From the IMG/VR virus record IMGVR_UViG_3300008261_000296, positions 1 through 29,149 of that record: 29,149 bases of DNA. One strand, written 5' to 3'. A program made the position numbers and the translations under genes. This document shows, in pieces, positions 8,400-17,039 of this stretch (positions are counted from its first letter, which is position 1; each line of letters opens with the position of its first letter). The notes under the pieces are model-generated. The model saw only the letters and a program-made list of their open reading frames with translations. It searched no databases and was not told the origin of the DNA. Source of the DNA: a virus.

Positions 8400-10835
8400 T
8401 TATCTTGGGTTAAATTCTGCTAAATCAAAGCCATCTAAGCTATCTTCGTTGGACTCAAAGTTCACTGGAGGTAGGTTATTCTTTCTTTGGTTTATCAGTT
8501 TTGACTGCTGAGTGTTCTGAATGCTGATACGTTTGTTCTTCTCTTCCTCTTTGTTTTTCTCACGCTGAGCAAGTGTACCGTATTGCATCTCATGCAGCTT
8601 CACGCTATATTGGAACTCCTCTGCCATTAGTCTTGATTTGATACCTGCTTCGAATTCCATCTTCTTCATTGACAACTCTGCTTCTGTCTGTATCACTTGG
8701 GCTTTTGCCTGCGCCTCCAACTGTATCTTTTGTATTGCAGTTTGTGCTGCCATTTGCTGTGACTGCATTTGCTGCTGAGATACCATTGCTTGCTTTTGCA
8801 TTTGCATTTGCTCCATCTTCTCGGCAGTCTTTATACGCTTGACCTTGAGTAGTTGGTTGGCAAGTTTTAAGTTTTTAAGCTCTCGAATATCAATAGCATC
8901 CTCAAGGTTAATGTCACCTTTCGATAAGGCCATGTTGATGTTCGCTTCGAGTTGTGCTTTTTGCTCTTCATCCGGAGCAATCTCAATGAATATACCAAAG
9001 TCATATAGATAAAGTTCCTTAATGTCATTGAGAATTGATACGTTGTACTTACCTATTCTTGTGGCAAAGTCCTCTTTGAAGTCAGCATACTCTAATATGT
9101 CACCTACACGGTATGTGATAGCCTCAGCAAGGCTACGGTAGATAAACAGACCACTCTCAAGGATATGCCTTGTTGCTGTGTTTGAGTTGAGTGCCGCAAG
9201 CTTCTGCAATCCTACCAATGAGTTTGGATCAGGCATTGAGCCATCTCTTGCCTCGTTAAGACCTGTTACGGTCCTAATCATGTCCATATAGTGCTGGTAG
9301 TTGGCCAATAACATCTGTGTCTTTGCCGCTCCTGAGTTTGACGTGAGCTGCGTAATTGGCACCCTTGCATTATTGAACTCACCATCCTGGGTGAAGCTAC
9401 GCCCGATGACACTACCTGTTTGGAAGTATAGCCTCAGTGCATCCTCAGGGTTATAGGCAGCGCCTGTACCAAGGTCAACCTCATTAAGACCGTCAGCATC
9501 AATGAACACACCATCAGGTACAACTCGGTTGATGACCTGTTGTAGCTTTAGGTGGGTGATTTGGATGAGGTCAGCAAATGGTATCATCCTACGAACTAAG
9601 CTCTCAATAGCACCTTTGTACATCCTTGGGGCGCAAGCTACGAACATTGGCATAGCGTGTTGAGCGGATGACTTAGGGCGAACCATATTTTGAGCCATCT
9701 CCCACTTGAGTAGGTAGTTGGTCCCCATTACCATGATGCCTTCATACCATACGTCAATGGTCTTCTCTACTTTCTCAAAGTTGCCATCCTCCATCATCTC
9801 TGCCGGAGGATTGAAGCTATCGTCTTTGGGAATCATTTTTGTCCCACCGGTCTCTAATGACTTTCTTTTATAGACAATTTTTTTGGTTGTCTTATAATTA
9901 AAATACAGCAGAGTGCAAGTGTCACGAGAAAATAAACTATTTTCATAAAATCTGGCTACGTTATAATAGTCATACCAAGTTTGACTATACGTTGAGATTT
10001 GGTATAGGTCGTCCTTGGTAAGCTTTGGATTTATTTTGTAAAGTTCTGTGAGCGGCACTGTCTTGATTTCGCCCCAGTAGAACACATCTTTGAAGAATGG
10101 GTCCTCAGTATAGCTGAATACCATATTGGCAGGGTCAACGTAAGATACCTTTACGCCTTCACCAAGTAAGAACTCGTGCTTGGCTACTGCTATACCAAGT
10201 ACAGTCATGTCATAGTCAAGGCGCTTTCTGATGTCATAGTAGTGGTTCTCATCAAAGATGGTGTTGATGGCAACCTCTTCAGCAATCTCAATTGCAGGTT
10301 TGTAATTGATTTGCATATATAATGATAGTTCTTCATCATTCTCAGGAAGCTGCTCAGGGTCCATCATAAATGGATTGGCACCTGTAAACTGTTGAATTTT
10401 CTCGAAGATTGGCTTGCCGACCATCTGCGTCTCTATCATCTCTTGATACTTATTGCGCTTTGCAAGCGACATAGCGTCCTGGGCGTATGCTTTAACTTTG
10501 AAGAGTCGGTCTGCCATACCGTTCACAACGATGTCAACGAACTTTGGAATGACAGGAACAGGTGTCCAGTCGATATTCAGATAGGAGAGGTCTCCATCGA
10601 TAGCAAGCTCATTTTTATACTTCGCTACTGACTGCTCTCCCCTTGCATAGAGCCTCAGCCTATGGTAGTCTCTCCAACGGTTATAGTACCTGCAAGAGGT
10701 ACCATCTTTTCTAAACCATTCGTATTGTATGGCTTGACCAACCTGAAGACCATAGCCCTCAGAGGCTTTCTCAGCATCTGTTGCCCATTGGTTAGGAAAG
10801 TCTGAGTACTGGATGTCTATTATTATATCTTTCAT
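8400..10835 (-). CDS. portal protein, crAss-like
   Basis: 811 residues. The portal forms the dodecameric ring at the capsid vertex through which DNA is packaged. Segments such as VVNGMADRLFKVKAYAQDAM (about residue 110) and RTVTGLNEARDGSMPDPNSL (about residue 520) resemble crAss-like portals. The C-terminal 130 residues are Gln/Met/Lys-rich (QMQMQKQAMVSQQQMQSQQM) and should form long helices, like the barrel/crown of long portals. The start overlaps the terminase stop as ATGA, so translation of the two is coupled. A TAACTTTG sequence inside the terminase end (10876-10883) could be an internal promoter but may be chance. Confidence 0.88.
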   Translation of the reverse strand: MKDIIIDIQYSDFPNQWATDAEKASEGYGLQVGQAIQYEWFRKDGTSCRYYNRWRDYHRLRLYARGEQSVAKYKNELAIDGDLSYLNIDWTPVPVIPKFVDIVVNGMADRLFKVKAYAQDAMSLAKRNKYQEMIETQMVGKPIFEKIQQFTGANPFMMDPEQLPENDEELSLYMQINYKPAIEIAEEVAINTIFDENHYYDIRKRLDYDMTVLGIAVAKHEFLLGEGVKVSYVDPANMVFSYTEDPFFKDVFYWGEIKTVPLTELYKINPKLTKDDLYQISTYSQTWYDYYNVARFYENSLFSRDTCTLLYFNYKTTKKIVYKRKSLETGGTKMIPKDDSFNPPAEMMEDGNFEKVEKTIDVWYEGIMVMGTNYLLKWEMAQNMVRPKSSAQHAMPMFVACAPRMYKGAIESLVRRMIPFADLIQITHLKLQQVINRVVPDGVFIDADGLNEVDLGTGAAYNPEDALRLYFQTGSVIGRSFTQDGEFNNARVPITQLTSNSGAAKTQMLLANYQHYMDMIRTVTGLNEARDGSMPDPNSLVGLQKLAALNSNTATRHILESGLFIYRSLAEAITYRVGDILEYADFKEDFATRIGKYNVSILNDIKELYLYDFGIFIEIAPDEEQKAQLEANINMALSKGDINLEDAIDIRELKNLKLANQLLKVKRIKTAEKMEQMQMQKQAMVSQQQMQSQQMAAQTAIQKIQLEAQAKAQVIQTEAELSMKKMEFEAGIKSRLMAEEFQYSVKLHEMQYGTLAQREKNKEEEKNKRISIQNTQQSKLINQRKNNLPPVNFESNEDSLDGFDLAEFNPR

Positions 10836-13078
10836 TTAAGCAATTGACTTGTTGTTCCGTCGTTTGAATATCTAGCAAAGTTAATAATAATTTTTGTTTT
10901 TTCTTTCTCAGGAATATAAAGGTGTTTTTGATTTGCCATTATTGCAAGGCCTGAGCTTATTGTTGCGTCAAATCTTGTCCTGTCATTTATGTCAAACTTT
11001 GCCCAATCCTCTAGTGTTCTTATAAAAGGCATAGTACCAATTACATCAGGGTCTCTATATGCTCCTGTATAATCAAATCCGATATACTTCTCTATATATG
11101 ACTCAATCGCTGCTGCGTGAGACTGCTTGACATCCTCTGATGAGTTGGGGATGCCTCCAAGTTCACGCTCGGTTTTTGTAAGCTTAGTAAAGTTTTTATC
11201 CGGTCTGTTCATACAGAATCCTCTATATCCTCTGTTTTTAAAATGGTATAATAACCTTGGTTTGTTGTTCTCTATCAGCACTGGCATTCCGTAATAAATA
11301 CAGGCCATCAGTACTTCTTCAAAAAATATCTCTGCTGTTTGTGGTCTTGCTACATATTCTAGGAAAAATTCATTTGTCGGTGCATCATCCATATGAAACT
11401 TCGTCATTCCGTGTAGTGATCCGCAGGACCCTCTTCCTCCTACTACCGCTGATATGTCGTATGGGTCACACCCGAATGACCCTAAGTGTTCATTTCCTGG
11501 GTACTTGATGCCATTCTTGACATATACATTGTTCGCATAATGCGCAGGTGGGAACCAGCTCAATAAAAATCTTCCACTTTTATTTGGGTTCCATACAACC
11601 TTACTGTCTTTTATTCCGTCTTTCCAAGAGAATGACCCACGAGTAACGTACTGCTCTGTAATTAGCGAATCGTTAAAGTCAATCTGTTGGTATATCTTTG
11701 TCAGGTTAAATAGCGCCTGCTTGCTCTCATCTCTAAATGCGTGGGACTCTGTTCGAGGAAACTGTCGGTAGAACTCGTTAAGTGCATCAGCATCATTTTT
11801 CAGCGAGTCAACCTCATTCTCCCAATAGTCAATAGCACCGTTTGATATCTTGCCTCCATCAACCCCTGTAATTGCTTTCTCGGGCTTTTTAAACACTGGC
11901 ATCCCATATCTATCGATGAAGCCTTCCATATTCCACTCCATCGGGATAAATAAGGCGTATAGCCCACTCTTTGTCTGTCCGTTGGCATTCCTTACTGTTA
12001 CGTCAGAGTCGTAGTATAGTGACTTGAAATTCTCACCACCTTTATTGAGTGCATTTGAGGTTGACCCCATCATGCACTTGCCTATGATTTTACTACCTAG
12101 GCGCAAGCAAGTTTTTGTTACACGCCAGTTGTTGAGGATATTATTTGGTTTGACCCACTTTCCACTCTCGTCATGCGCGAGGAATAATAGCTTCTCACCG
12201 TCATAAGAGTTCTCCTCAGTATTCTTCCAGTCTATAGTGGTATCGAGACCTAAGATGTCATTCTCGCCTATCTCGTGCATATTCTTTTTTGTTATCTTGG
12301 ATGCCGGCACTCTGAACGCCAACTCTGTCTTTGGCTTGTCCATACCATCCATAATAGGCTTGAAGAAGAACGGCAGTTTGTTGTTGATTGGGACCACCTT
12401 ATCGGTAAACATCTTCTTAGCATCAGCACCGGTCTTTGACAGGATGCCAAGTCTTGCATCTCTTGCGAGTGTGCCTAGATTGACACATTCTGCTGATGTC
12501 ATAAATGAGAACCCTGAGCGTCTTATCTTGAGGTATATCATCCCGAATGACCTTGGGTCTGCTTTGCAAGCCTCCCAAAAGAGGAATAGTATTCTATTCG
12601 CTTCACGGAAGTCAGGATAGCCTACGTCAATACTTGACCATTGCAGGTACATATAATGGGAGCCTGTTATGTAACAGGGCTTCCCATTATTGTAAAACCA
12701 AAAACCAAACTCCCTATGGTCAAACTGTTTCTCTATGTAGTCAACCCACTTGTTTTTAAACTCAGCAGGCTTCTCGTTCCAGTTGAATATAGAGGGGATT
12801 TTCTCAAGCTCCTTTGGCACTGGTTGTCGCTCCCAATATTGCTCTGATGACGTATCGCTTCTTTTGTAGCAATCGCTTGGCACCTGAGGCAGGGCGATGT
12901 GTAAGCCTGCAATGTTTATTACCTCGCCTATCTGACCTGTCTTTGAGATTACGACAACGTCATATTGCTCATTATAGCCATACACCCATGACCTACCTCT
13001 GTTTTTATTTGTCAGGGTTTGCTGTGATATATAGTCTTTTGCGACATAGTATAGTTTATTTTGATCTTCTTTCCGCAA
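10832..13078 (-). CDS. terL: terminase large subunit, crAss-like
   Basis: 748 residues. The packaging motor and DNA-cutting enzyme. An atypical Walker A (KIRRSGFSF, about 184-192) lies in the ATPase half, followed by a Walker B with catalytic acid (LLFLAHDE, about 297-304). The RNase H-like nuclease half shows a first acidic motif (GCDPYD, about 536-541) and a second (VLIENNK, Glu near 603); a later DPD near 690 could supply the third acid. The R-rich Walker A variant is typical of crAss-like and related large terminases. It overlaps the upstream 93-residue gene by 23 bp and the portal gene by 4 bp. Confidence 0.92.
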   Translation of the reverse strand: MRKEDQNKLYYVAKDYISQQTLTNKNRGRSWVYGYNEQYDVVVISKTGQIGEVINIAGLHIALPQVPSDCYKRSDTSSEQYWERQPVPKELEKIPSIFNWNEKPAEFKNKWVDYIEKQFDHREFGFWFYNNGKPCYITGSHYMYLQWSSIDVGYPDFREANRILFLFWEACKADPRSFGMIYLKIRRSGFSFMTSAECVNLGTLARDARLGILSKTGADAKKMFTDKVVPINNKLPFFFKPIMDGMDKPKTELAFRVPASKITKKNMHEIGENDILGLDTTIDWKNTEENSYDGEKLLFLAHDESGKWVKPNNILNNWRVTKTCLRLGSKIIGKCMMGSTSNALNKGGENFKSLYYDSDVTVRNANGQTKSGLYALFIPMEWNMEGFIDRYGMPVFKKPEKAITGVDGGKISNGAIDYWENEVDSLKNDADALNEFYRQFPRTESHAFRDESKQALFNLTKIYQQIDFNDSLITEQYVTRGSFSWKDGIKDSKVVWNPNKSGRFLLSWFPPAHYANNVYVKNGIKYPGNEHLGSFGCDPYDISAVVGGRGSCGSLHGMTKFHMDDAPTNEFFLEYVARPQTAEIFFEEVLMACIYYGMPVLIENNKPRLLYHFKNRGYRGFCMNRPDKNFTKLTKTERELGGIPNSSEDVKQSHAAAIESYIEKYIGFDYTGAYRDPDVIGTMPFIRTLEDWAKFDINDRTRFDATISSGLAIMANQKHLYIPEKEKTKIIINFARYSNDGTTSQLLK

Positions 13079-13337
13079 AGCCTTGTTTTGAATCTACCTT
13101 ACTAATACCTTTATCCGCGTATTCAATTGTCTCTCTTTCTGATTCTATCTTGTTGAGGATGTCGAATGCGTCAAATATGGCTAATTTTTTCGTTGCAGCT
13201 GCATTTTTAAGCTTATCTGCTGATAGGTCATCTCCGCTGTCTGGAGCGATTATCTTCTCTTCTGCAACCTTTATTAGTTCCTGGACAGCTTTATGTCCGG
13301 CTGCTATTATTCTGAGTTTTACTTCCCTATTGTTCAT
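13056..13337 (-). CDS. small protein before terL, candidate small terminase subunit
   Basis: 93 residues, mostly helical (VKLRIIAAGHKAVQELIKVA, later KNAAATKKLAIFDAFDILNK), overlapping terL by 23 bp. Position and size would suit a small terminase subunit, the DNA-recognition partner of TerL, and the helical N-terminus could be a DNA-binding unit. I do not recognise a definite helix-turn-helix, so the role is inferred from location. It follows the oxygenase gene with an 11-bp overlap. Confidence 0.6.
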   Translation of the reverse strand: MNNREVKLRIIAAGHKAVQELIKVAEEKIIAPDSGDDLSADKLKNAAATKKLAIFDAFDILNKIESERETIEYADKGISKVDSKQGFAERRSK

Positions 13338-13812
13338 GCTGATTTGCTTTTAAGAAAATAACCTGAATAAGCCTTGCCTCTTCTCCATCCCCAAAATTCT
13401 CAAATATACTTCTTGAATGTGGCATCCTTGATAAGAAGGCAACCATCCTATTGAACTTCGAATATACCCTGCATAGCGGTTTATGGTCGTTGTCATAGAT
13501 TATGGTGCCATCCTCATCAGGACTAAGTTTATTGAGATAAAGTATAACTGTTATATCGCCCATCATCTCATCGGTGTGAATAAAATTCGGTTCCGCTTGA
13601 TTAAATGGAGATTTCCTTACAAAATTATATGCTACTTTATATTCAGGGAATGCAAATTTTACGGCTTTTGCAAACTCGTCATTATTGTCTCTTGGCTGTA
13701 TATTTTTGAACGTCTGTTCACCTAGTGTAATATCTTGGAATCCAATATCGAATATGTCTCTGACATAAACCTTTGGCTCTTTTATTACATCATCAATAGT
13801 AACGAGAGTCAT
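13327..13812 (-). CDS. 2-oxoglutarate/Fe(II)-dependent oxygenase-like protein
   Basis: 161 residues. The segment FIHTDEMMGDITVILYLN carries the HxD iron motif (His79, Asp81) of the prolyl-4-hydroxylase-type cupin fold; a distal histidine is in SRMPHSR (His132), and an Arg (147, in ARLIQVIFL) is placed to bind 2-oxoglutarate. These enzymes hydroxylate protein, nucleic-acid or small-molecule substrates; the substrate here is unknown. It sits between a GroES-like gene and the terminase genes in what looks like one late transcript, so a virion protein or DNA could be the target, but that is a guess. Similar small oxygenases occur in several marine and freshwater phages. Confidence 0.75.
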   Translation of the reverse strand: MTLVTIDDVIKEPKVYVRDIFDIGFQDITLGEQTFKNIQPRDNNDEFAKAVKFAFPEYKVAYNFVRKSPFNQAEPNFIHTDEMMGDITVILYLNKLSPDEDGTIIYDNDHKPLCRVYSKFNRMVAFLSRMPHSRSIFENFGDGEEARLIQVIFLKANQHEQ

Positions 13813-13814
13813 AA

Positions 13815-14381
13815 TCAGTTTAATTTCATTGTCACGAAATGATCGAACATCCTATATAGCTTTTCACCATCAATGTCAAATTCGTACTCCCCATTTGGAG
13901 CGAAGCAGACTGTATCACCTTCGTTGACACCCTTACTTCTTAAATATTCATTAGGGTACATCATCGTCCCCATCAATGGCTCTAAACTGAACGGTTTCTT
14001 TATATAGCTCTCAGTTGCCGGTAGTGGCTTGACGAAGCAATACTTGTCATAGGCGTTCCACTTGCCTTCACTTTTGTATAAAAAAAACTGCTCCTCATCA
14101 ATGAAGAACAGGTCATCTTTAAAGAAGCTCTTGCCGCTTTTACGTCTTCCTTTTATATCGTTATAGAACTTGAAGACGTTGTGGTGAACTATTAAAGTAT
14201 CCCCATTCTTAATTGGCCCCTTGTAATTTAATGGTGTCTCTATAACTTCAGCATAGCGGTTCGAGAAATTATAATCCTCTTCGGAAGTGTTTATAATGAA
14301 CTCAATTCCGGCTATTAGCTTTGTGTTGTTATATCGACTTCCATTTACAGGTTTCACTATAAATTGAGTCGGTGATTTCAT
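13815..14381 (-). CDS. tandem double GroES-like protein
   Basis: 188 residues. I read it as two GroES-type folds in series. Domain 1 (about 5-103): FIVKPVNGSRYNN, a GIEFI stretch like the co-chaperonin mobile loop, AEVIETP, then GDTLIVHHNVF and DDLFFIDEEQFFLYK. Domain 2 (about 108-188): YCFVKPLPATESY, GTMMYP, then NEGDTVCFAPNGEYEFDIDG and EKLYRMFDHFVTMKL, closely parallel to the GroES ending (GDxVxF, IDGEE-Y-I, DILA). GroES normally has one such domain of about 95 residues and caps GroEL as a heptamer. A canonical GroES (21737-21994) and GroEL (23332-24975) are elsewhere in the window. The start overlaps the upstream stop as TAATG. The fold is from pattern matching by eye. Confidence 0.6.
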   Translation of the reverse strand: MKSPTQFIVKPVNGSRYNNTKLIAGIEFIINTSEEDYNFSNRYAEVIETPLNYKGPIKNGDTLIVHHNVFKFYNDIKGRRKSGKSFFKDDLFFIDEEQFFLYKSEGKWNAYDKYCFVKPLPATESYIKKPFSLEPLMGTMMYPNEYLRSKGVNEGDTVCFAPNGEYEFDIDGEKLYRMFDHFVTMKLN

Positions 14382-14608
14382 TAAAAATCTATATTAAATT
14401 CGATTGAAGTTGGAATCGTTTGATTAAATTCTTTCCAAAGGACTATCTCGCCCTTTTTGTTGATTATGTATATCTTGATGGAAGAGCTGATATGGTCCCT
14501 CTTAATAAGATGAATCTCATTGCTATCGCCAAGCACTTTCTGCCCAACGATATAATGGATTGCACCAGATTTGTAATCGGGACCTATCGATATCTTCCTT
14601 ATGTCCAT
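14381..14608 (-). CDS. small conserved phage protein, unknown function
   Basis: 75 residues: MDIRKISIGPDYKSGAIHYI, then VGQKVLGDSNEIHLIKRD and a beta-rich remainder. No catalytic motif or membrane segment is visible. It overlaps both neighbours by one base (TAATG on each side), between the tail fibre and the tandem GroES-like gene, so it is translated with them. This type accompanies structural genes in related phages, but I cannot name a role. Confidence 0.6.
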   Translation of the reverse strand: MDIRKISIGPDYKSGAIHYIVGQKVLGDSNEIHLIKRDHISSSIKIYIINKKGEIVLWKEFNQTIPTSIEFNIDF

Positions 14609-15696
14609 TAACCTACTTTATTGACTGTTAGTATTACTGATGGTACATCATCTATCGGAGGTGCTACTACATTAATAGATTTAAGTTGTACGTTGGCATT
14701 TGTTGTATACCAAACAATCTCTGCATACTGCCCTGCATTGAGCGAAACAAATATATTCCAAGCCGCAACAACATAGTGGTTATTATTCGCTAATGTTACT
14801 ATTGTATTTGATGAACCTATATTAACTCCGTTCTTTTTAAAGTATATATTTACATCTCCTACTGTGCCGCCTGTTTTTGTAAGCTGTGCAGAGAACTGAA
14901 TATTATAAACTCCTGTTTGAGCTACAGTTATCTGTGTTGGATTACCTAAGGCATTGTTCGCAATAGTTACACCTGAAGCCCCTGCTGATGATCCGAACTG
15001 CATATACTCCTCAACTGACCCTAAAGTCGAATAAGTGTTAATATCATAGAATGAGCCATAAACAGGTGCAGGCGCAGAAGCCCATGTTGCAGGAAGTCCT
15101 GCTCCTTGACTTGTTAATACCTGACCTGATGTCCCTTCACTACCATTTGTATAGATACCTTTGCTTAGCTCTATCCTTGAATTGGCATCGTCAATTTTGA
15201 TATAAGTGCCATTGCTTTGAGAGAGGTAATCGCCAAGCGAATAAACTCCTGTTAAAAACTCAAGCTTTAATCCTACGCCATCAAATGGCGTTGGAGACAA
15301 ATAAAGTATTTGAGTACTTGCTCTTGCTAAGATTGCATCTGCTGTTAGTCTATTAACACCCAAGTCAACATCTCCTGTCGCTCCGGTATAAGGAACAAGT
15401 CCGGTTATAGATGACGCAAGAGCATAGGCATTGCTATCTATTGATCCATCTGCTTTAAGAAACTGCGATGATGTTCCTCCGTAAACAACAAACTCATTGG
15501 CATAAAATCCATACCCAAGTAGAAATACGTCATTATTCCCACCAGTATATGGCACATAAGTACTTGACCCAGCGACAGATATAATGTCACTTATGGTAAA
15601 GTTTTTAGTCATAAGCATATCGTTAAGGTCAGTGCCGATAAGTTTATCTGACAATGTCGGTGACGAAGGGAATGGGTATGTACTTATTTTAGCCAT
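14608..15696 (-). CDS. tail fibre / receptor-binding-type protein
   Basis: 362 residues. The N-terminus (MAKISTYPFPSSPTLSDKLI) is a short attachment-type segment seen in many phage fibres, with GTDLNDMLMTKNFTISDII next. The middle holds repeated fibre-like Gly/Thr-rich units, with VPYTGGNNDVFLLG and VPYTGATGDVDLG as two copies, and the common fibre phrase SEGTSGQVLTSQGAGLPATW (about 185-204). The C-terminal 130 residues (GVYNIQFSAQLTKTGGTVGD, then NIYFKKNGVNIGSS) look like a C1q/TNF-type beta sandwich, a common receptor-binding head. It probably projects from the virion and binds the host surface. Confidence 0.75.
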   Translation of the reverse strand: MAKISTYPFPSSPTLSDKLIGTDLNDMLMTKNFTISDIISVAGSSTYVPYTGGNNDVFLLGYGFYANEFVVYGGTSSQFLKADGSIDSNAYALASSITGLVPYTGATGDVDLGVNRLTADAILARASTQILYLSPTPFDGVGLKLEFLTGVYSLGDYLSQSNGTYIKIDDANSRIELSKGIYTNGSEGTSGQVLTSQGAGLPATWASAPAPVYGSFYDINTYSTLGSVEEYMQFGSSAGASGVTIANNALGNPTQITVAQTGVYNIQFSAQLTKTGGTVGDVNIYFKKNGVNIGSSNTIVTLANNNHYVVAAWNIFVSLNAGQYAEIVWYTTNANVQLKSINVVAPPIDDVPSVILTVNKVG

Positions 15697-15697
15697 T

Positions 15698-15925
15698 TTA
15701 TTGTTTTTGTGTTACTTCTCCTGTTTGTAAATTTATTACTGAGTCTTGACCGTATTTTGCTATCAGCATTTTCTCGTACTCAAAAAACTCTTGACGCATT
15801 GCATTGATTTGATTCAGGATGCCCTGCTTGTTGAGTTCTAATTCTCCGAGTGCCATTTTCGCTTTTGAAAATTCGGCATTCATGCCTTGGATTTTTTCTA
15901 GTTCTTCTTTTGAAACGTAAGTCAT
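15698..15925 (-). CDS. small coiled-coil protein
   Basis: 75 residues, almost entirely helical with heptad-like spacing (EFSKAKMALGELELNKQGIL, then NQINAMRQEFFEYEKMLIAK), and a short polar tail. One base separates its stop from the fibre start, so it is likely a fibre-associated protein or assembly helper; similar small coiled-coil proteins precede fibre genes in Bacteroidota phages. It is preceded by an A/T leader with TAAATCTAAT and a candidate -7 element at 15951-15958. Function unknown. Confidence 0.6.
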   Translation of the reverse strand: MTYVSKEELEKIQGMNAEFSKAKMALGELELNKQGILNQINAMRQEFFEYEKMLIAKYGQDSVINLQTGEVTQKQ

Positions 15926-15950
15926 AATTGATTAGATTTAATTTAATTGG

Positions 15951-15958
15951 CAAATATA
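15951..15958 (-). promoter_or_regulatory. candidate -7 element TATATTTG before 15698-15925
   Basis: Minus-strand TATATTTG fits TAnnTTTG, about 25 nt before the ATG at 15925, in the short gap after the holin-like gene. No TTG box at 19-20 bp is visible, so support is limited. Confidence 0.4.
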
Positions 15959-15963
15959 AATAT

Positions 15964-16416
15964 TTAATTTGAATTTCTTTTAATTGAACTACCAAAGTAA
16001 TAACCAAATATTGAAATTACAATCCCCTCGGTGATACCGATTAGGTGAATCCATACCTCTTTATTAGCTTCAGGTATTGACAGGTACACTATTGCATAAA
16101 TCATAAAGCAGAAAGAGGCAAGTCCTGTGAAACCGGTGAGGTAAAATAAAAAGTCATACTTATGAATTTTTGCTATCTCTATCTCTCTGTTCCTTGCAGA
16201 TTCTCTGTCTTTAACCTCAAGCTCCTCAAGCTTTAAAATCTCTTGTGAGAGCATTTCTTTATCTTCAGGGGATAAGTCATCGGACAAGTTGATTAAGTTC
16301 TTTACAATGCCTAATGCGCCCTTATCAGGGAGTACATCTCCTATTGTCTGTAAAATCTTTGGCGCTTTCTCGGATAAGAACTTTCCAACCTTGGTGTCTT
16401 TGAATTTTTTTCTCAT
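15964..16416 (-). CDS. holin-like membrane protein
   Basis: 150 residues when started at the ATG at 16416, which overlaps the endolysin stop as ATGA; an upstream ATG at 16566 would lie deep in the endolysin gene and is unlikely. The N-terminal half is soluble and charged (residues 1-90, with KLEELEVKDRESARNREIEI). Two membrane segments follow: YDFLFYLTGFTGLASFCFMI (about 94-118) and IHLIGITEGIVISIFGYYFG (about 127-146). The soluble N-terminus plus two membrane segments, directly after an endolysin, resembles phage holin proteins that open the inner membrane at lysis. Confidence 0.6.
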   Translation of the reverse strand: MRKKFKDTKVGKFLSEKAPKILQTIGDVLPDKGALGIVKNLINLSDDLSPEDKEMLSQEILKLEELEVKDRESARNREIEIAKIHKYDFLFYLTGFTGLASFCFMIYAIVYLSIPEANKEVWIHLIGITEGIVISIFGYYFGSSIKRNSN

Positions 16417-17039
16417 AGTTCGATTAGGGTAAAGTTGATAAGTTGATTGGGTTTGAATATCTTGATAGCTTGGTACCAAATCTTGTCGGGTACAACTAGG
16501 CACCCTGCTGACCAATTGTCTACTGCATGACCTATACCACCCCGATGAAAGTTGATGCCATACCACCCCTTAGTTTTAACATTTTTATCAAGTTTTCGGT
16601 CTTTGTTGGCATCCCTCCAAATCTCAATTGCACCAGCTTGGAAAAAGTACGGAGCATTCAACCATAAATGCTTCCAATCAGGAGCAGTAACAAACTTATG
16701 ACTTCCGATTACTTGCTGCTCACAGGCAACTGCACTACCTGTAATGCCACCAACGGTTAACGGATTGAACACGATGTAATCGCCTGGTGTAGTTGAGCAT
16801 GATATAATCATATCGGCTACGCGGTTATTGAATCTCACAACGTAGTCTGCAAACTTATTATCGAAGCTTTGATCTGTTCTAATCCAAACAAAATCGGTAA
16901 CAGGCTTCACCCATCCTCTTTGGTCCATTTCTGCGTCTATCCATTGCTTTGCTCCTCCGAGTGTCAATGGGCCTACTATGCCATCAATATTGCCTTGGTA
17001 GTACCCTCTATCTTTGAGTATCTGTTGAAATCCTTTCAT
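16413..17039 (-). CDS. endolysin with peptidoglycan-binding and YkuD-like domains
   Basis: 208 residues. Residues 4-34 (FQQILKDRGYYQGNIDGIVG then PLTLGGAKQW) are a peptidoglycan-binding type 1 repeat. The C-terminal half has GINFHRGGIGHAVDNWSAGC (about 161-180), matching the His...SxGC signature of YkuD-type L,D-transpeptidase/carboxypeptidase domains, with His165 and Cys180 as the expected catalytic pair. In phages this architecture cleaves host wall peptides at lysis. No signal peptide, so it would need the neighbouring holin-like proteins for export. It overlaps both neighbours by four bases (ATGA). Confidence 0.75.
   Translation of the reverse strand: MKGFQQILKDRGYYQGNIDGIVGPLTLGGAKQWIDAEMDQRGWVKPVTDFVWIRTDQSFDNKFADYVVRFNNRVADMIISCSTTPGDYIVFNPLTVGGITGSAVACEQQVIGSHKFVTAPDWKHLWLNAPYFFQAGAIEIWRDANKDRKLDKNVKTKGWYGINFHRGGIGHAVDNWSAGCLVVPDKIWYQAIKIFKPNQLINFTLIEL

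Noticed and set aside
10876-10883. TAACTTTG as an internal promoter for the portal gene
   Set aside because: It lies inside the terL coding end without a -33 box, and portal translation is coupled to terL by ATGA.
12814-13353. 179-residue plus-strand reading frame
   Set aside because: It lies antisense to terL and its upstream neighbour, has Leu/Ser-rich shadow composition, and the minus-strand genes carry clear motifs.
16417-16566. Upstream ATG for the holin-like gene giving 200 residues
   Set aside because: It would overlap the endolysin by about 150 bp and adds a Ser/Arg-rich stretch that is just the endolysin read in another frame; the ATGA start at 16416 is typical of this genome.
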